59,046 bases of DNA from Streptomyces africanus (GTDB lineage: Bacteria; Actinomycetota; Actinomycetes; Streptomycetales; Streptomycetaceae). Under the pieces are notes generated by a model. It did no database searches. It saw only the letters and a program-made list of their open reading frames with translations, and was not told the origin of the DNA. Positions 23,355 to 31,562 of this stretch are shown piece after piece. A program made the position numbers and the translations under genes. Position 1 is the stretch's first letter; the number at the start of each line of letters is the position of its first letter. The DNA lies in contig NZ_MUKA01000213.1 of assembly GCF_002150735.1 (NCBI RefSeq), positions 1-59,046 on the forward strand, in the 5' to 3' direction.

Positions 23355-24386
23355 ATGCGGCTCGGACGGAGATCTCTGCTGCTCGCGGCGGCCGCGGGAA
23401 CAGCCACAGCCGCCACAGCCGCCACAGCGGCGGCCGAACCCCGCGGGGGCCCGGTGGTCATCGGCCACCGCGGCGCGGCCGGCTGGCGCCCCGAGCACAC
23501 GGCCGCCTCGTACACGTACGCCGTGCAGACGGGCGCCGACTGGATCGAACCGGACCTGGTGCCGACGAAGGACCATGTACTGGTGGTCCGGCACGAGAAC
23601 GAGATCTCCCAGACCACCGACGTGGCCCGCCGGCCGGAGTTCGCCGGCCGCCGCACGACGAAGACGGTCGACGGCCGGTCCGTGACCGGATGGTTCACGG
23701 AGGACTTCACCCTCGCCGAGCTGAAGACGCTGCGGGCGGTGGAGCGGCTGCCGCAGGTCCGCGACCGCAACACGGTCTTCGACGGGCGCGAGGAGGTCAT
23801 GACCTTCCAGGAGGTCGTCGCTCTGGCGCGGAAGCTGTCGAAGGCGCACGGCCGGACGATCGCGGTCTTCCCGGAGACCAAGCACCCGACGTACTTCCGG
23901 TCCATCGGGCTGCCGCTGGAGCCGAAGCTGGCGGCCGCGATCCGGCGGGCCCGGCTCGGCCCGCGCGAGTGCGTCGTGCAGTCCTTCGAGCCGACGAGCC
24001 TGCGGCGCATGACGGGCCTGGGCGTACCGCTGTGGCAGGCGCTGGGGACGACGGGCGGGCCGTACGACCTGGCCACGACGACCTACCGGGAGATGATGAC
24101 CCCGGACGGGCTGGCGGACATCGCGGAGTACGCGGAGTGGATCGGCCCGGACAAGTCGTCGCTCGTCGGCACGTCACTCCTCGCGGACGCCCACGCGGCG
24201 GGCCTGCGTGTGGGGCCGTACACCTTCCGGGCGGAGAACCAGTTCCTGCCGGCGGACTTGCGACGGGGAACCGGACCGAACGATTTCGGGGACGCGTTCG
24301 GCGAATACGCGCTGTACTACCGCATGGGGGTCGATGCGGTCGTAACCGACTTCCCGGACCTGGCGGTGATGGCGAGGAGGGGCTGA
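23355..24386 (+). CDS. Secreted glycerophosphodiester phosphodiesterase
   Basis: A 343-residue GDPD-family enzyme with a twin-arginine-like signal (RLGRRSLLLAAAAG, then an Ala/Thr-rich stretch). Catalytic motifs are VIGHRGAAGWRPEHT, IEPDLV and the later PETKH. It hydrolyses glycerophosphodiesters to glycerol-3-phosphate and an alcohol outside the cell. Placement at the end of the ABC/kinase operon suggests the operon handles glycerol-like products released from phospholipid or teichoic-acid debris; this is inference. The ATG at 23355 has AAGGGAG upstream. An ATG at 23325 overlapping the kinase stop is a weaker alternative. Confidence 0.88.
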   Translation: MRLGRRSLLLAAAAGTATAATAATAAAEPRGGPVVIGHRGAAGWRPEHTAASYTYAVQTGADWIEPDLVPTKDHVLVVRHENEISQTTDVARRPEFAGRRTTKTVDGRSVTGWFTEDFTLAELKTLRAVERLPQVRDRNTVFDGREEVMTFQEVVALARKLSKAHGRTIAVFPETKHPTYFRSIGLPLEPKLAAAIRRARLGPRECVVQSFEPTSLRRMTGLGVPLWQALGTTGGPYDLATTTYREMMTPDGLADIAEYAEWIGPDKSSLVGTSLLADAHAAGLRVGPYTFRAENQFLPADLRRGTGPNDFGDAFGEYALYYRMGVDAVVTDFPDLAVMARRG

Positions 24387-24607
24387 TGTTCTTCAGGGAC
24401 AAGCACTGCCCGACCTGTGGCGGCAGCGGTACGCAGGTGTTCACACCGCTCAAGCCCGAGGAGAGAAAGGCGCTCGGGACGCACCGCACCGACCTGTGGC
24501 GCTGCACCGCCCCGGGCTGCCGGTGGTATCAGCCCTGGGGCCATCAGGCCGGCGGGGGCCGGCTCCCGGAGGAACTGCAGAACCCGGGAGCCGACGCCTC
24601 GGTGTGA
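24386..24607 (+). CDS. Small zinc-ribbon protein, function unknown
   Basis: A 73-residue protein with CPTCGGSG at residues 8-15 and CTAPGC further on, giving a likely four-Cys zinc ribbon, plus several Trp residues (LWRCTAPGCRWYQPWGH). It starts at an ATG overlapping the GDPD stop by one base (TGATG), with GAGGAGG upstream, so it is translationally coupled. No function can be assigned. Confidence 0.75.
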   Translation: MFFRDKHCPTCGGSGTQVFTPLKPEERKALGTHRTDLWRCTAPGCRWYQPWGHQAGGGRLPEELQNPGADASV

Positions 24608-24616
24608 CTCCGGGAC

Positions 24617-25252
24617 TCAGAGGTTGGAGAAGTCCGGGCCCTTCGTGCGGGTGCGCTTGATCTCGTAGAAGCCGGGGACGGAGGCCACGGCGAGGGTGCC
24701 GTCCCAGAGGCGGGCGGCCTCCTCGCCCTTGGGGGCCGGGGTGACGACCGGGCCGAAGAAGGCGAGCTGCTCGCCGTCCGCGCCGGGCACGGCGATGACC
24801 GGGGTGCCGACCTCCTGGCCGACCTTGTCGATGCCCTCCTTGTGGGAGGCGCGCAGCTCGGGCTCGTACCGGGTGCCGTCCCAGTGCTCCATGAGGGAAT
24901 CGGGCAGGCCCACGTCCTTCAGGGCGGCGGCGACGGTCTCCTTGCCGTGGCCCTCGCCCTGGTTGTGGATACGGGTGCCGAGCGCGGTGTAGAGGTCGCC
25001 GAGCACCTCGGCGCCGTGCTCCTGCTGTGCGGCGATGACGACCCGGACAGGGCCCCAGCCCGTCTCCAGCAGCTCGCGGTACCTCTCGGGCAGCTCGTCC
25101 AGCTTGTCCTCGTTGAGCACGGAGAGGCTCATGACGTGCCAGCGAACCTCGATGTCCCTGACCTTCTCCACCTCCAGCACCCAGCGGGAGGTCATCCACG
25201 CCCACGGGCACAGCGGGTCGAACCAGAAGTCGACGGGGGTCTTGTCCGACAT
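24617..25252 (-). CDS. DsbA-family protein, mycothiol-dependent nitroreductase (Rv2466c-like)
   Basis: A 211-residue thioredoxin-fold protein with DFWFDPLCPWAWMTSRW at the N-terminus. The active-site-like Cys15 is present, but the motif reads C-P-W-A, so the second cysteine of the CPWC seen in mycobacterial Rv2466c is missing. It probably acts as a single-cysteine mycothiol-linked reductase or transferase. It is divergent from pepN, with a 137-bp shared promoter region. Confidence 0.82.
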   Translation of the reverse strand: MSDKTPVDFWFDPLCPWAWMTSRWVLEVEKVRDIEVRWHVMSLSVLNEDKLDELPERYRELLETGWGPVRVVIAAQQEHGAEVLGDLYTALGTRIHNQGEGHGKETVAAALKDVGLPDSLMEHWDGTRYEPELRASHKEGIDKVGQEVGTPVIAVPGADGEQLAFFGPVVTPAPKGEEAARLWDGTLAVASVPGFYEIKRTRTKGPDFSNL

Positions 25253-25389
25253 GTCTCTCCTCGTGAGGAAACCGTTTCTCCGGCAACGTCTCCGCGCGCT
25301 CCGGTCATTCCCGGCTGCCTCGTGTCAGGGGCACGTGGCAGGATCGTTGCTGTTCAGCCGTATCCGACGACGCTTGAGGAGTTCCGCCC

Positions 25390-27969
25390 GTGCCCGGTGA
25401 GAATCTGTCCCGCGACGAGGCCCGCGAGCGGGCCGCCCTGATCGGCGTCGACGGGTACGAGGTGTCCCTCGACCTGCGGTCCGCGGTCGGTGAGGACGGC
25501 ACCGACGGGCCCCGCACGTTCCGGTCGGTCACGACCGTCCGGTTCCGCTGCAACGAGCCCGGCGCGAGCACCTTCGCCGATCTGATCGCCCCGAGTGTGA
25601 CGGCCGTCTCGCTCAACGGCCGGGATCTGGACCCCGGCGAGGTCTTCGACGGCTCGCGGATCACGCTGGAGGACCTGGCCGCCGACAACGAGCTGGTGGT
25701 CGACGCGCAGTGTGCCTACTCCCGCACCGGCGAGGGCCTGCACCGCTTCGTCGACCCCGAGGACGGCGAGGTGTACCTGTACACGCAGTACGAGCCGGCC
25801 GACTCCCGCCGCGTCTTCGCCAACTTCGAGCAGCCGGACCTCAAGGCCCCGTTCCGCTTCGAGGTGCGGGCGCCGGAGGGCTGGACGGTGTGGAGCAACG
25901 GGGTGGGCGAACGGGCCGACGGCGTGTGGCGGTTCGCCGAGACCAAGCCGATCTCGACGTACATCACGTGTGTGGTGGCGGGCCCGTACCACTACGTGAC
26001 CGACACGTACTCCCGTACGTTCGAGGACGGCACGACGCTGGAGATCCCCCTCGGCGCCCTGTGCCGCAAGGGCCTCGCGCCCCACTTCGACTCCGAGGAC
26101 GTCTTCCTGGTCACCAAGCAGGGCCTGGACTTCTTCCACGACCACTTCGACTACCCGTACCCGTTCGGGAAGTACGACCAGGCGTTCGTGCCCGAGTACA
26201 ACCTGGGCGCGATGGAGAACCCGGGTCTGGTCACCTTCCGGGAGGAGTTCATCTTCCGGGGCAAGGTGACGCAGGCGTCCTACGAGGGCCGGGCCAACGT
26301 CATCCTGCACGAGATGGCGCACATGTGGTTCGGCGACCTGGTCACCATGGAGTGGTGGGACGACCTGTGGCTGAAGGAGTCGTTCGCGGACTTCATGGGC
26401 GCGTTCTCACTGGTCGGCGCGACCCGCTTCGCGGGCGGCTGGATCACCTTCGCCAACCGCCGCAAGTCCTGGGCCTACCGGGCCGACCAGCTGCCCTCCA
26501 CGCACCCGATCACGGCCGACATCCGCGACCTCCAGGACGCCAAGCTGAACTTCGACGGCATCACGTACGCCAAGGGCGCGTCGGTGCTGAAGCAGCTCGT
26601 GGCGTACGTGGGCCAGGACGCGTTCCTGGAGGGCGCCCGGCGCTACTTCAAGCGGCACGCGTACGGCAACACGCGCCTCGCTGACCTGCTGTCGGTGCTG
26701 GAGGAGACCAGCGGCCGGGACATGAGCGCCTGGGCGCGGTCCTGGCTCCAGACGGCCGGCGTGAACGCGCTGACCCCGCAGCTGCTGCTCGATCCGCAGG
26801 GCCGCGTGGAGGAGCTGGCGGTGGTGCAGGAGGCGGCCGAGTCGCATCCGGAACTGCGCCCGCACCGGGTGGCGGTGGGCCTGTACCGGGCGACGGACAA
26901 CGGGGCGGTCGAGCGGTACGCGCGCGCCGAGGTGGACGTCGACGGTCCGCGGACGGTCGTGGCGGAGCTGTCCGGCGCCGAGGCGCCCGACCTGGTCCTG
27001 GTCAACGACGACGACCTGACGTACTGCAAGATCCGCTTCGACGAGACCTCGCTGGCGACGCTGCGCGAGCACCTGGGGTCGGTGACCGATCCGCTGGCGC
27101 GTGCCCTGTGCTGGTCGGCGCTGTGGAACATGACGCGGGACGCGCTGCTCCCGGCGGGGGACTTCGTGGACCTGGTGCTGCGGTTCGCGGGAGGCGAGTC
27201 CGAGATCGGCGTGGTGCAGATGCTGCACGCGTGGGCCGAGTCGGCGGTCACGCACTACGCGGCGCCCGCACGGCGGGAGACGACCGCCCGCCTCCTCGCC
27301 GAGGGCGCGCGGCGCGAGCTGTACGCGGCCGGGACGGGCAGCGAGCACCAGCTGGCGTGGGCGCGGTTCTTCGCCCGGACGGCCACCGCCGATGCGGACT
27401 TCGAGCTCCTGAGTGACCTGTTGGCGGGCACGGCCTCGGTCGAGGGCCTCGACCTGGACCAGGAGCTGCGGTGGGTGTTCCTTGAGCCGCTGGCCGCGCA
27501 CGGGGCGGTCGACGAGAAGGCGCTGGCCGAGGAACTGGCCCGGGACGACACGGCCTCCGGCAAGCGCCACCAGGTGCGCTGCCTGGCCGCCCGGCCGTCG
27601 GCGGCGGTCAAGGCGCAGGCGTGGGCACAGGTCGTGGAGTCGGACGCGCTGTCCAACGCCATGGTCGAGGCGACCATCGCGGGCTTCTCCCAGGGCTCGC
27701 AGCGGGAGTTGCTCGCGCCGTACGCGCAGAAGTACTTCGCGGCGATCGAGCGGGTGTGGGCCGAGCGGTCCATCCAGATCGGGATGCATGTGGTGCAGGG
27801 CATGTTCCCGTCGCTCCAGCAGTCCCCGGAGACCCTCGCCGCCACGGACGCGTGGCTTCAGGCCCACCGGGAGGCGGCCCCGGCCCTGCGCCGGCTGGTG
27901 CTGGAGGCCCGGGACGACCTGGCCCGGGCGCTGCGCGCGCAGCAGTGCGACGAGGCCGCCGGCCAGTAG
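25390..27969 (+). CDS. pepN: Aminopeptidase N (M1 family), copy 1
   Basis: An 859-residue zinc metallopeptidase: GAMEN exopeptidase motif at 273-277, zinc ligands His307, Glu308 (catalytic), His311 (HEMAHMWFGD) and Glu330. The C-terminal ERAP1-like helical domain is complete. It is cytoplasmic, with no signal peptide. It removes N-terminal residues from peptides. GTG start with GAGGAG upstream. A clear paralogue lies at 50536 in the same window. Confidence 0.95.
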   Translation: MPGENLSRDEARERAALIGVDGYEVSLDLRSAVGEDGTDGPRTFRSVTTVRFRCNEPGASTFADLIAPSVTAVSLNGRDLDPGEVFDGSRITLEDLAADNELVVDAQCAYSRTGEGLHRFVDPEDGEVYLYTQYEPADSRRVFANFEQPDLKAPFRFEVRAPEGWTVWSNGVGERADGVWRFAETKPISTYITCVVAGPYHYVTDTYSRTFEDGTTLEIPLGALCRKGLAPHFDSEDVFLVTKQGLDFFHDHFDYPYPFGKYDQAFVPEYNLGAMENPGLVTFREEFIFRGKVTQASYEGRANVILHEMAHMWFGDLVTMEWWDDLWLKESFADFMGAFSLVGATRFAGGWITFANRRKSWAYRADQLPSTHPITADIRDLQDAKLNFDGITYAKGASVLKQLVAYVGQDAFLEGARRYFKRHAYGNTRLADLLSVLEETSGRDMSAWARSWLQTAGVNALTPQLLLDPQGRVEELAVVQEAAESHPELRPHRVAVGLYRATDNGAVERYARAEVDVDGPRTVVAELSGAEAPDLVLVNDDDLTYCKIRFDETSLATLREHLGSVTDPLARALCWSALWNMTRDALLPAGDFVDLVLRFAGGESEIGVVQMLHAWAESAVTHYAAPARRETTARLLAEGARRELYAAGTGSEHQLAWARFFARTATADADFELLSDLLAGTASVEGLDLDQELRWVFLEPLAAHGAVDEKALAEELARDDTASGKRHQVRCLAARPSAAVKAQAWAQVVESDALSNAMVEATIAGFSQGSQRELLAPYAQKYFAAIERVWAERSIQIGMHVVQGMFPSLQQSPETLAATDAWLQAHREAAPALRRLVLEARDDLARALRAQQCDEAAGQ

Positions 27970-28030
27970 CTTTGGCCTGAGATCGGGGCGTTCCGCCATC
28001 GTTACGAGATGCGTGCCCCGCGAGCCGTAA

Positions 28031-28060
28031 CCCCTGGTCCGCACCCGAACGGACCAGGGG
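28031..28060 (+). terminator. Terminator after pepN copy 1
   Basis: CCCCTGGTCCG (28031-28041) and CGGACCAGGGG (28050-28060) with an 8-nt loop, followed by CTTT. Confidence 0.85.
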
Positions 28061-28165
28061 CTTTCGGCATCCGAACACCCGTCCTTTAGGGCTGGGTTGT
28101 CCGTATTTGTCGACGGGCCTGTAACAGCGGTTAAAGACCGGTCGGAGCACGGGAAATTGCCGGTC

Positions 28166-29203
28166 ATGACCCACAACACCCCGCTCTCCCCGCGCCCCCT
28201 GCACGACCTGTCCGGCCGCGGCCGGCTCCGTGTGATGACGGTCGCGCAGCTCCGCTCGCACGGCGTGACGACGTCCGAGACGAACGAGCAGTGCAGCCCC
28301 GGCGGACCCTGGCAGCAGCTCCTCCCGGGCGTCGTGCTGCTCCACCCGGGCCCGCCGACCAGCGAGGAGCGGCTGCACGCGGTGCTGATGTACGCGGCGC
28401 GCGAGCGCGGCACGGGTGTCCCCGCCCAGCCCGGCGCGGGCCAGGGGCACGCCGCCCACCCGGAGGCGATGATCACCGGCCTGGCCGCCCTGACGCTGCA
28501 CGGCTTCTCCTCCACTCCCCCGCTGCCGTCCCTGGACGCGATCGACGTCCTGGTCCCGCGGCTGCGCCGGCTGCGCTCGACGGGCTGCGCGCGCATCGTC
28601 CGCGGCGCCGCGCTGCCCGCCCCCGAGCAGGTCACGGGCCTGCCGGTGGCCCCCGTCGCCCGCGCGCTGGCCGACGCGGTGGCCGGCCTGACGGACGCCG
28701 GCCTCGTGCGGCGGCTGATGACGGAGGCGGTGCGCGGCGCCCACTGCGAGCCGGCGGCGGTGGTGCGGGAGCTGAACCAGGCGCGGCTGCTGAGCCGCCC
28801 GCACGTGGTGGACGCGGTGGAGTCCCTGCTGGCCGAGGGCCGGGCGATCGCGGAGGGCCGCCTGTACCGGATGGTGCGGGAGTACGGCCTGCCCGACCCG
28901 GCCTGGAACGTGGACCTGCGTCTGCCCGGCGGCCCCTACCTCGGCGGCCTGGACGCGTACTGGCCGGACCACGCGGTGGCGGTGGAGCTGGACACGCGGG
29001 CGCCACGGCAGGACGACGACGCCCTGTGGTCCGAGTACGCCCGCAAGCGGGGGCACCTGGAGCGCCTCGGCATCACGGTCGTCCACATCACGCCCAGGAA
29101 GCTCCGCGACAGTCCGGAACAGCAGGCGACGGTGGTCCGCACGGCCCTGATGGCCTCGGCCGACCGTGACCCGGCCGCGTATGTCGAGGTGCTGCCCCGG
29201 TAG
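28166..29203 (+). CDS. DUF559-like (Vsr-fold endonuclease-like) protein
   Basis: A 345-residue protein. The N-terminal half resembles AbiEi-type winged-helix proteins loosely (VAQLRSHGVTTSETN, then a segment on a heritable 'LTLHGF' pattern). The C-terminal part reads YLGGLDAYWPDHAVAVELDTRAPRQ followed by RKRGHLERLGITVVHIT, the spacing of the DUF559/Vsr endonuclease-like fold common in actinobacteria. Function is unknown. The ATG at 28166 has only a weak upstream site; an upstream in-frame start at 28097 is possible. It is bounded by terminators on both sides. Confidence 0.7.
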   Translation: MTHNTPLSPRPLHDLSGRGRLRVMTVAQLRSHGVTTSETNEQCSPGGPWQQLLPGVVLLHPGPPTSEERLHAVLMYAARERGTGVPAQPGAGQGHAAHPEAMITGLAALTLHGFSSTPPLPSLDAIDVLVPRLRRLRSTGCARIVRGAALPAPEQVTGLPVAPVARALADAVAGLTDAGLVRRLMTEAVRGAHCEPAAVVRELNQARLLSRPHVVDAVESLLAEGRAIAEGRLYRMVREYGLPDPAWNVDLRLPGGPYLGGLDAYWPDHAVAVELDTRAPRQDDDALWSEYARKRGHLERLGITVVHITPRKLRDSPEQQATVVRTALMASADRDPAAYVEVLPR

Positions 29204-29239
29204 TGACGGAGCGGGGGCAGGACCAAGGAGGGGAGAGGA

Positions 29240-29267
29240 GGGGCCGCCGGAGTCGCCCGGCGGCCCC
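29240..29267 (+). terminator. Terminator upstream of sigK
   Basis: An 11-bp perfect stem, GGGGCCGCCGG (29240-29250) with CCGGCGGCCCC (29257-29267), 6-nt loop, follows the DUF559-like gene. Confidence 0.8.
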
Positions 29268-29473
29268 TCCTCGCACTCCGGCGGTGACTGATCATGATCT
29301 GTCGCGGCGGCAGCTTCGAACAAAAGGTGAGGGGAAACTCCCCGTGCCGCCCCGCCCGGTGCGAGGCCCGCCGTTCGCTGCGGCAGGCAGGTGAATCTGT
29401 CAGACGGACGGCCTCGGACCGGATGCGCCGCTCGCGGAAGGGGGCCAGTGTCGAGCTGAGGCGAGGAGGCGCG

Positions 29474-30085
29474 ATGGACCGAGGAGCCGGAGACCGGAGG
29501 GAGGGCGACACGCAAGGGCGACGAGGAGGGTCGGGGGACGACCCCGGGCTGGACGAGTTGCTCGTCCGCGCCGCCGACGGCGACGAAGAGGCCTTCGCCG
29601 AGCTGTACGACGCCCTGGCGCACACGGTGCTGGGGCTGGCCTGCCGTGTGGTGGGGGACAAGGCCCAGGCGGAGGAGGTGACCCAGGACGTGATGGTGGA
29701 GGTGTGGCGGACCGCCGACCGGTTCCAGCCGGCGCGCGGAGCCGCCCGGAACTGGGTGCTCACCCTCGCGCACCGCCGCGCGGTGGACCGGGTACGGTCC
29801 GTCACCGCGGGCCGCGTCCGCGAGCTGCGCGCCGCGGTCATGGAGCAGGAACGGTCCTTCGACACCGTCGCCGAGGAGGTCGAGGTGCGCGAGGAGCAGC
29901 GCACGGTCTTCCGCTGCCTGGCCCAGCTGGCCCGCGAGCTGAGGCTGCCGCTGGTGCTGGCCTACTACCAGGGGTTGACGTACGCGGAGGTCGCCGAGGC
30001 GCTCTCGACACCGGCGGGGACCATCAAGTCACGGATGCGCCAGGGGCTGCGGCGCCTGCACGACTGCATGGAGGCCGCTTCGTGA
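29474..30085 (+). CDS. sigK: ECF sigma factor, SigK-like
   Basis: A 203-residue sigma-70-family ECF factor: region 2 (AFAELYDALAHTVLGLACRVVGDKAQAEEVTQDVMVEVW) and region 4 helix-turn-helix (LVLAYYQGLTYAEVAEALSTPAGTIKSRMRQGLRRL). The following gene is an RskA-type anti-sigma factor overlapping by GTGA, so the pair matches the SigK/RskA arrangement. The ATG at 29474 follows GAGGAGG. The 270-bp upstream region carries a terminator and presumably the promoter. Confidence 0.9.
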   Translation: MDRGAGDRREGDTQGRRGGSGDDPGLDELLVRAADGDEEAFAELYDALAHTVLGLACRVVGDKAQAEEVTQDVMVEVWRTADRFQPARGAARNWVLTLAHRRAVDRVRSVTAGRVRELRAAVMEQERSFDTVAEEVEVREEQRTVFRCLAQLARELRLPLVLAYYQGLTYAEVAEALSTPAGTIKSRMRQGLRRLHDCMEAAS

Positions 30086-30822
30086 ACCTCACCGACGACC
30101 CCCACCTCGCAGTCGGAGCGTACGTGCTGCACGCGCTGCCGCCCGGTGAGGAGACCGACTTCGAGAAGCACCTGGCCGTGTGCGGCCCATGCCGTCGGGA
30201 AGTCGATCAGCTGTCGAGTGCGGCCGTTCGGCTGGGGGCGGCCGAGACGAGCACACCCTCCACGGACCTGCGCCGCCGCGTGCTCGACGAGATCGTCACC
30301 GTACGCAAGGGCCGGTCCCGCACAGGCGGGGCCCGGCGCCGACGCCGCCGGTGGGGTCTGAAGCCGGCGCTGGCGGCGGCCGTGGCGGTGGCCGCGGCTC
30401 TCGGAGGCGTCGCCTGGTGGCAGAGCTCCGAGGCCGACACCGCACGCGAGCAGTCCGCGCAGGAGCGTGCCGAGTACCGGCACCTCGCCGATGTCCTCAC
30501 GGCCCCCGACGCCACGATCAGCAGCAAGGAACTCACGGGCGGCGGGACCGCCAGCGTGGTCGCCTCCCGGGCGCGGGGCCGGTCCGCGCTCATCGCCTCC
30601 GGACTGCCGCAGCTCACCGGCGACCGGGTCTACGAACTCTGGTACGCCGAATCGGGACGGTACCGGCCGGCCGGACTGCTGTCCTCCGCGGGCGGACATC
30701 AGGCATCTGTGCTGGACGGGCGCCTCGAAGGGGCCACTGCCGTCTGTGTCACCGTGGAACCGGCCGGCGGCTCCGCCCAGCCCACCACCGTCCCCGTCGC
30801 CTTCATCTCCGTCCCCCGTTGA
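30082..30822 (+). CDS. rskA: Anti-sigma factor, RskA-like
   Basis: A 246-residue membrane protein. The N-terminal zinc-type anti-sigma motif is His30-x3-Cys34-x2-Cys37 (EKHLAVCGPC), one membrane helix lies about 93-113, and an extracytoplasmic RskA domain with GDRVYELWY and VAFISVPR follows. It holds the SigK-like factor at the membrane until an outside signal triggers proteolysis. GTG start, coupled to the sigma gene. It runs convergently into the PPTase gene with only 3 nt between. Confidence 0.9.
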   Translation: MNLTDDPHLAVGAYVLHALPPGEETDFEKHLAVCGPCRREVDQLSSAAVRLGAAETSTPSTDLRRRVLDEIVTVRKGRSRTGGARRRRRRWGLKPALAAAVAVAAALGGVAWWQSSEADTAREQSAQERAEYRHLADVLTAPDATISSKELTGGGTASVVASRARGRSALIASGLPQLTGDRVYELWYAESGRYRPAGLLSSAGGHQASVLDGRLEGATAVCVTVEPAGGSAQPTTVPVAFISVPR

Positions 30823-30825
30823 CGA

Positions 30826-31548
30826 TCACTGCTCGGCCACCGCCACGGCGGCCGCACACCCCCTCCCCACCGCCACGTCGTCGATCGCCCAGCCCGGCAC
30901 CCGGCTGGGCCCGCGCGCGGAAGCGCCGAGATGGTCGCGGCGGAGGTCACGTCCCAGTCCGGTGCCGAGCCCTTTCAGATACGCCTCCTTGCGCGTCCAC
31001 ACACGGGCGAAGGCGGCCGGGCGCCGGTCGGGCGGACACGCGGCGAGTTCGGCGGCCTCCCGGGGATGCAGCGTCGCCGTGAGGGCGGAGACGACGTCGC
31101 AGGCGGGCAGCCGCTCGATGTCCGCGCCGACCGCTGTGTCCGCGAAGGCGAGAAGGCAGAGCCCGGCGGTCCGGGAGACGGAGAAGCACAAGGGCACACC
31201 GGGCACGTCGGGCCGGCCGTGCGGGGCCCGGCACACGGGGCAGGGGCGCCGCACCAGCGGTACCTCCGACGGCTCGACGCCGAGGTAGGCACCGAGGAGC
31301 AGGCGCAGGCACACGTGGGCGACCCGGTAGCCGTCCCTGTCCGCCGCCCGGTGAAATGCCGCGGCCCGCGCCCTTTCCCCGCTGTCCAGGACCACATCCG
31401 CGAGCGGGGCCACGACGCCGCGGAGCTCCTCCACCCGGGCCAGCCACAGCCGGGGCCGACCGGGGCGGGGCGGCTCCGGGAGCCGGGTCCAGGCGGCGGG
31501 CGTGAGCCGTTCGGGACGCGGGACCGGTCTCGCGGGGAGGGGGCACAC
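30826..31548 (-). CDS. 4'-phosphopantetheinyl transferase (Sfp type)
   Basis: A 240-residue enzyme with the magnesium-site motif VGADIE (140-145) and the second motif WTRKEAYLKG (184-193). It activates carrier domains by adding the phosphopantetheine arm from CoA. It is the last gene of the diaminopropionate NRPS locus, 14 nt after SbnA, and its likely clients are the two carrier domains in that locus. The GTG start at 31548 lacks an obvious strong site, so expression may depend on coupling. Confidence 0.87.
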   Translation of the reverse strand: MCPLPARPVPRPERLTPAAWTRLPEPPRPGRPRLWLARVEELRGVVAPLADVVLDSGERARAAAFHRAADRDGYRVAHVCLRLLLGAYLGVEPSEVPLVRRPCPVCRAPHGRPDVPGVPLCFSVSRTAGLCLLAFADTAVGADIERLPACDVVSALTATLHPREAAELAACPPDRRPAAFARVWTRKEAYLKGLGTGLGRDLRRDHLGASARGPSRVPGWAIDDVAVGRGCAAAVAVAEQ

Positions 31549-31562
31549 GGCGACGGCCGCCT

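Noticed and set aside
28166..29203. AbiEi-type toxin-antitoxin antitoxin
   Set aside because: There is no partner toxin gene next to it, and the C-terminal half fits the DUF559/Vsr-like fold better.
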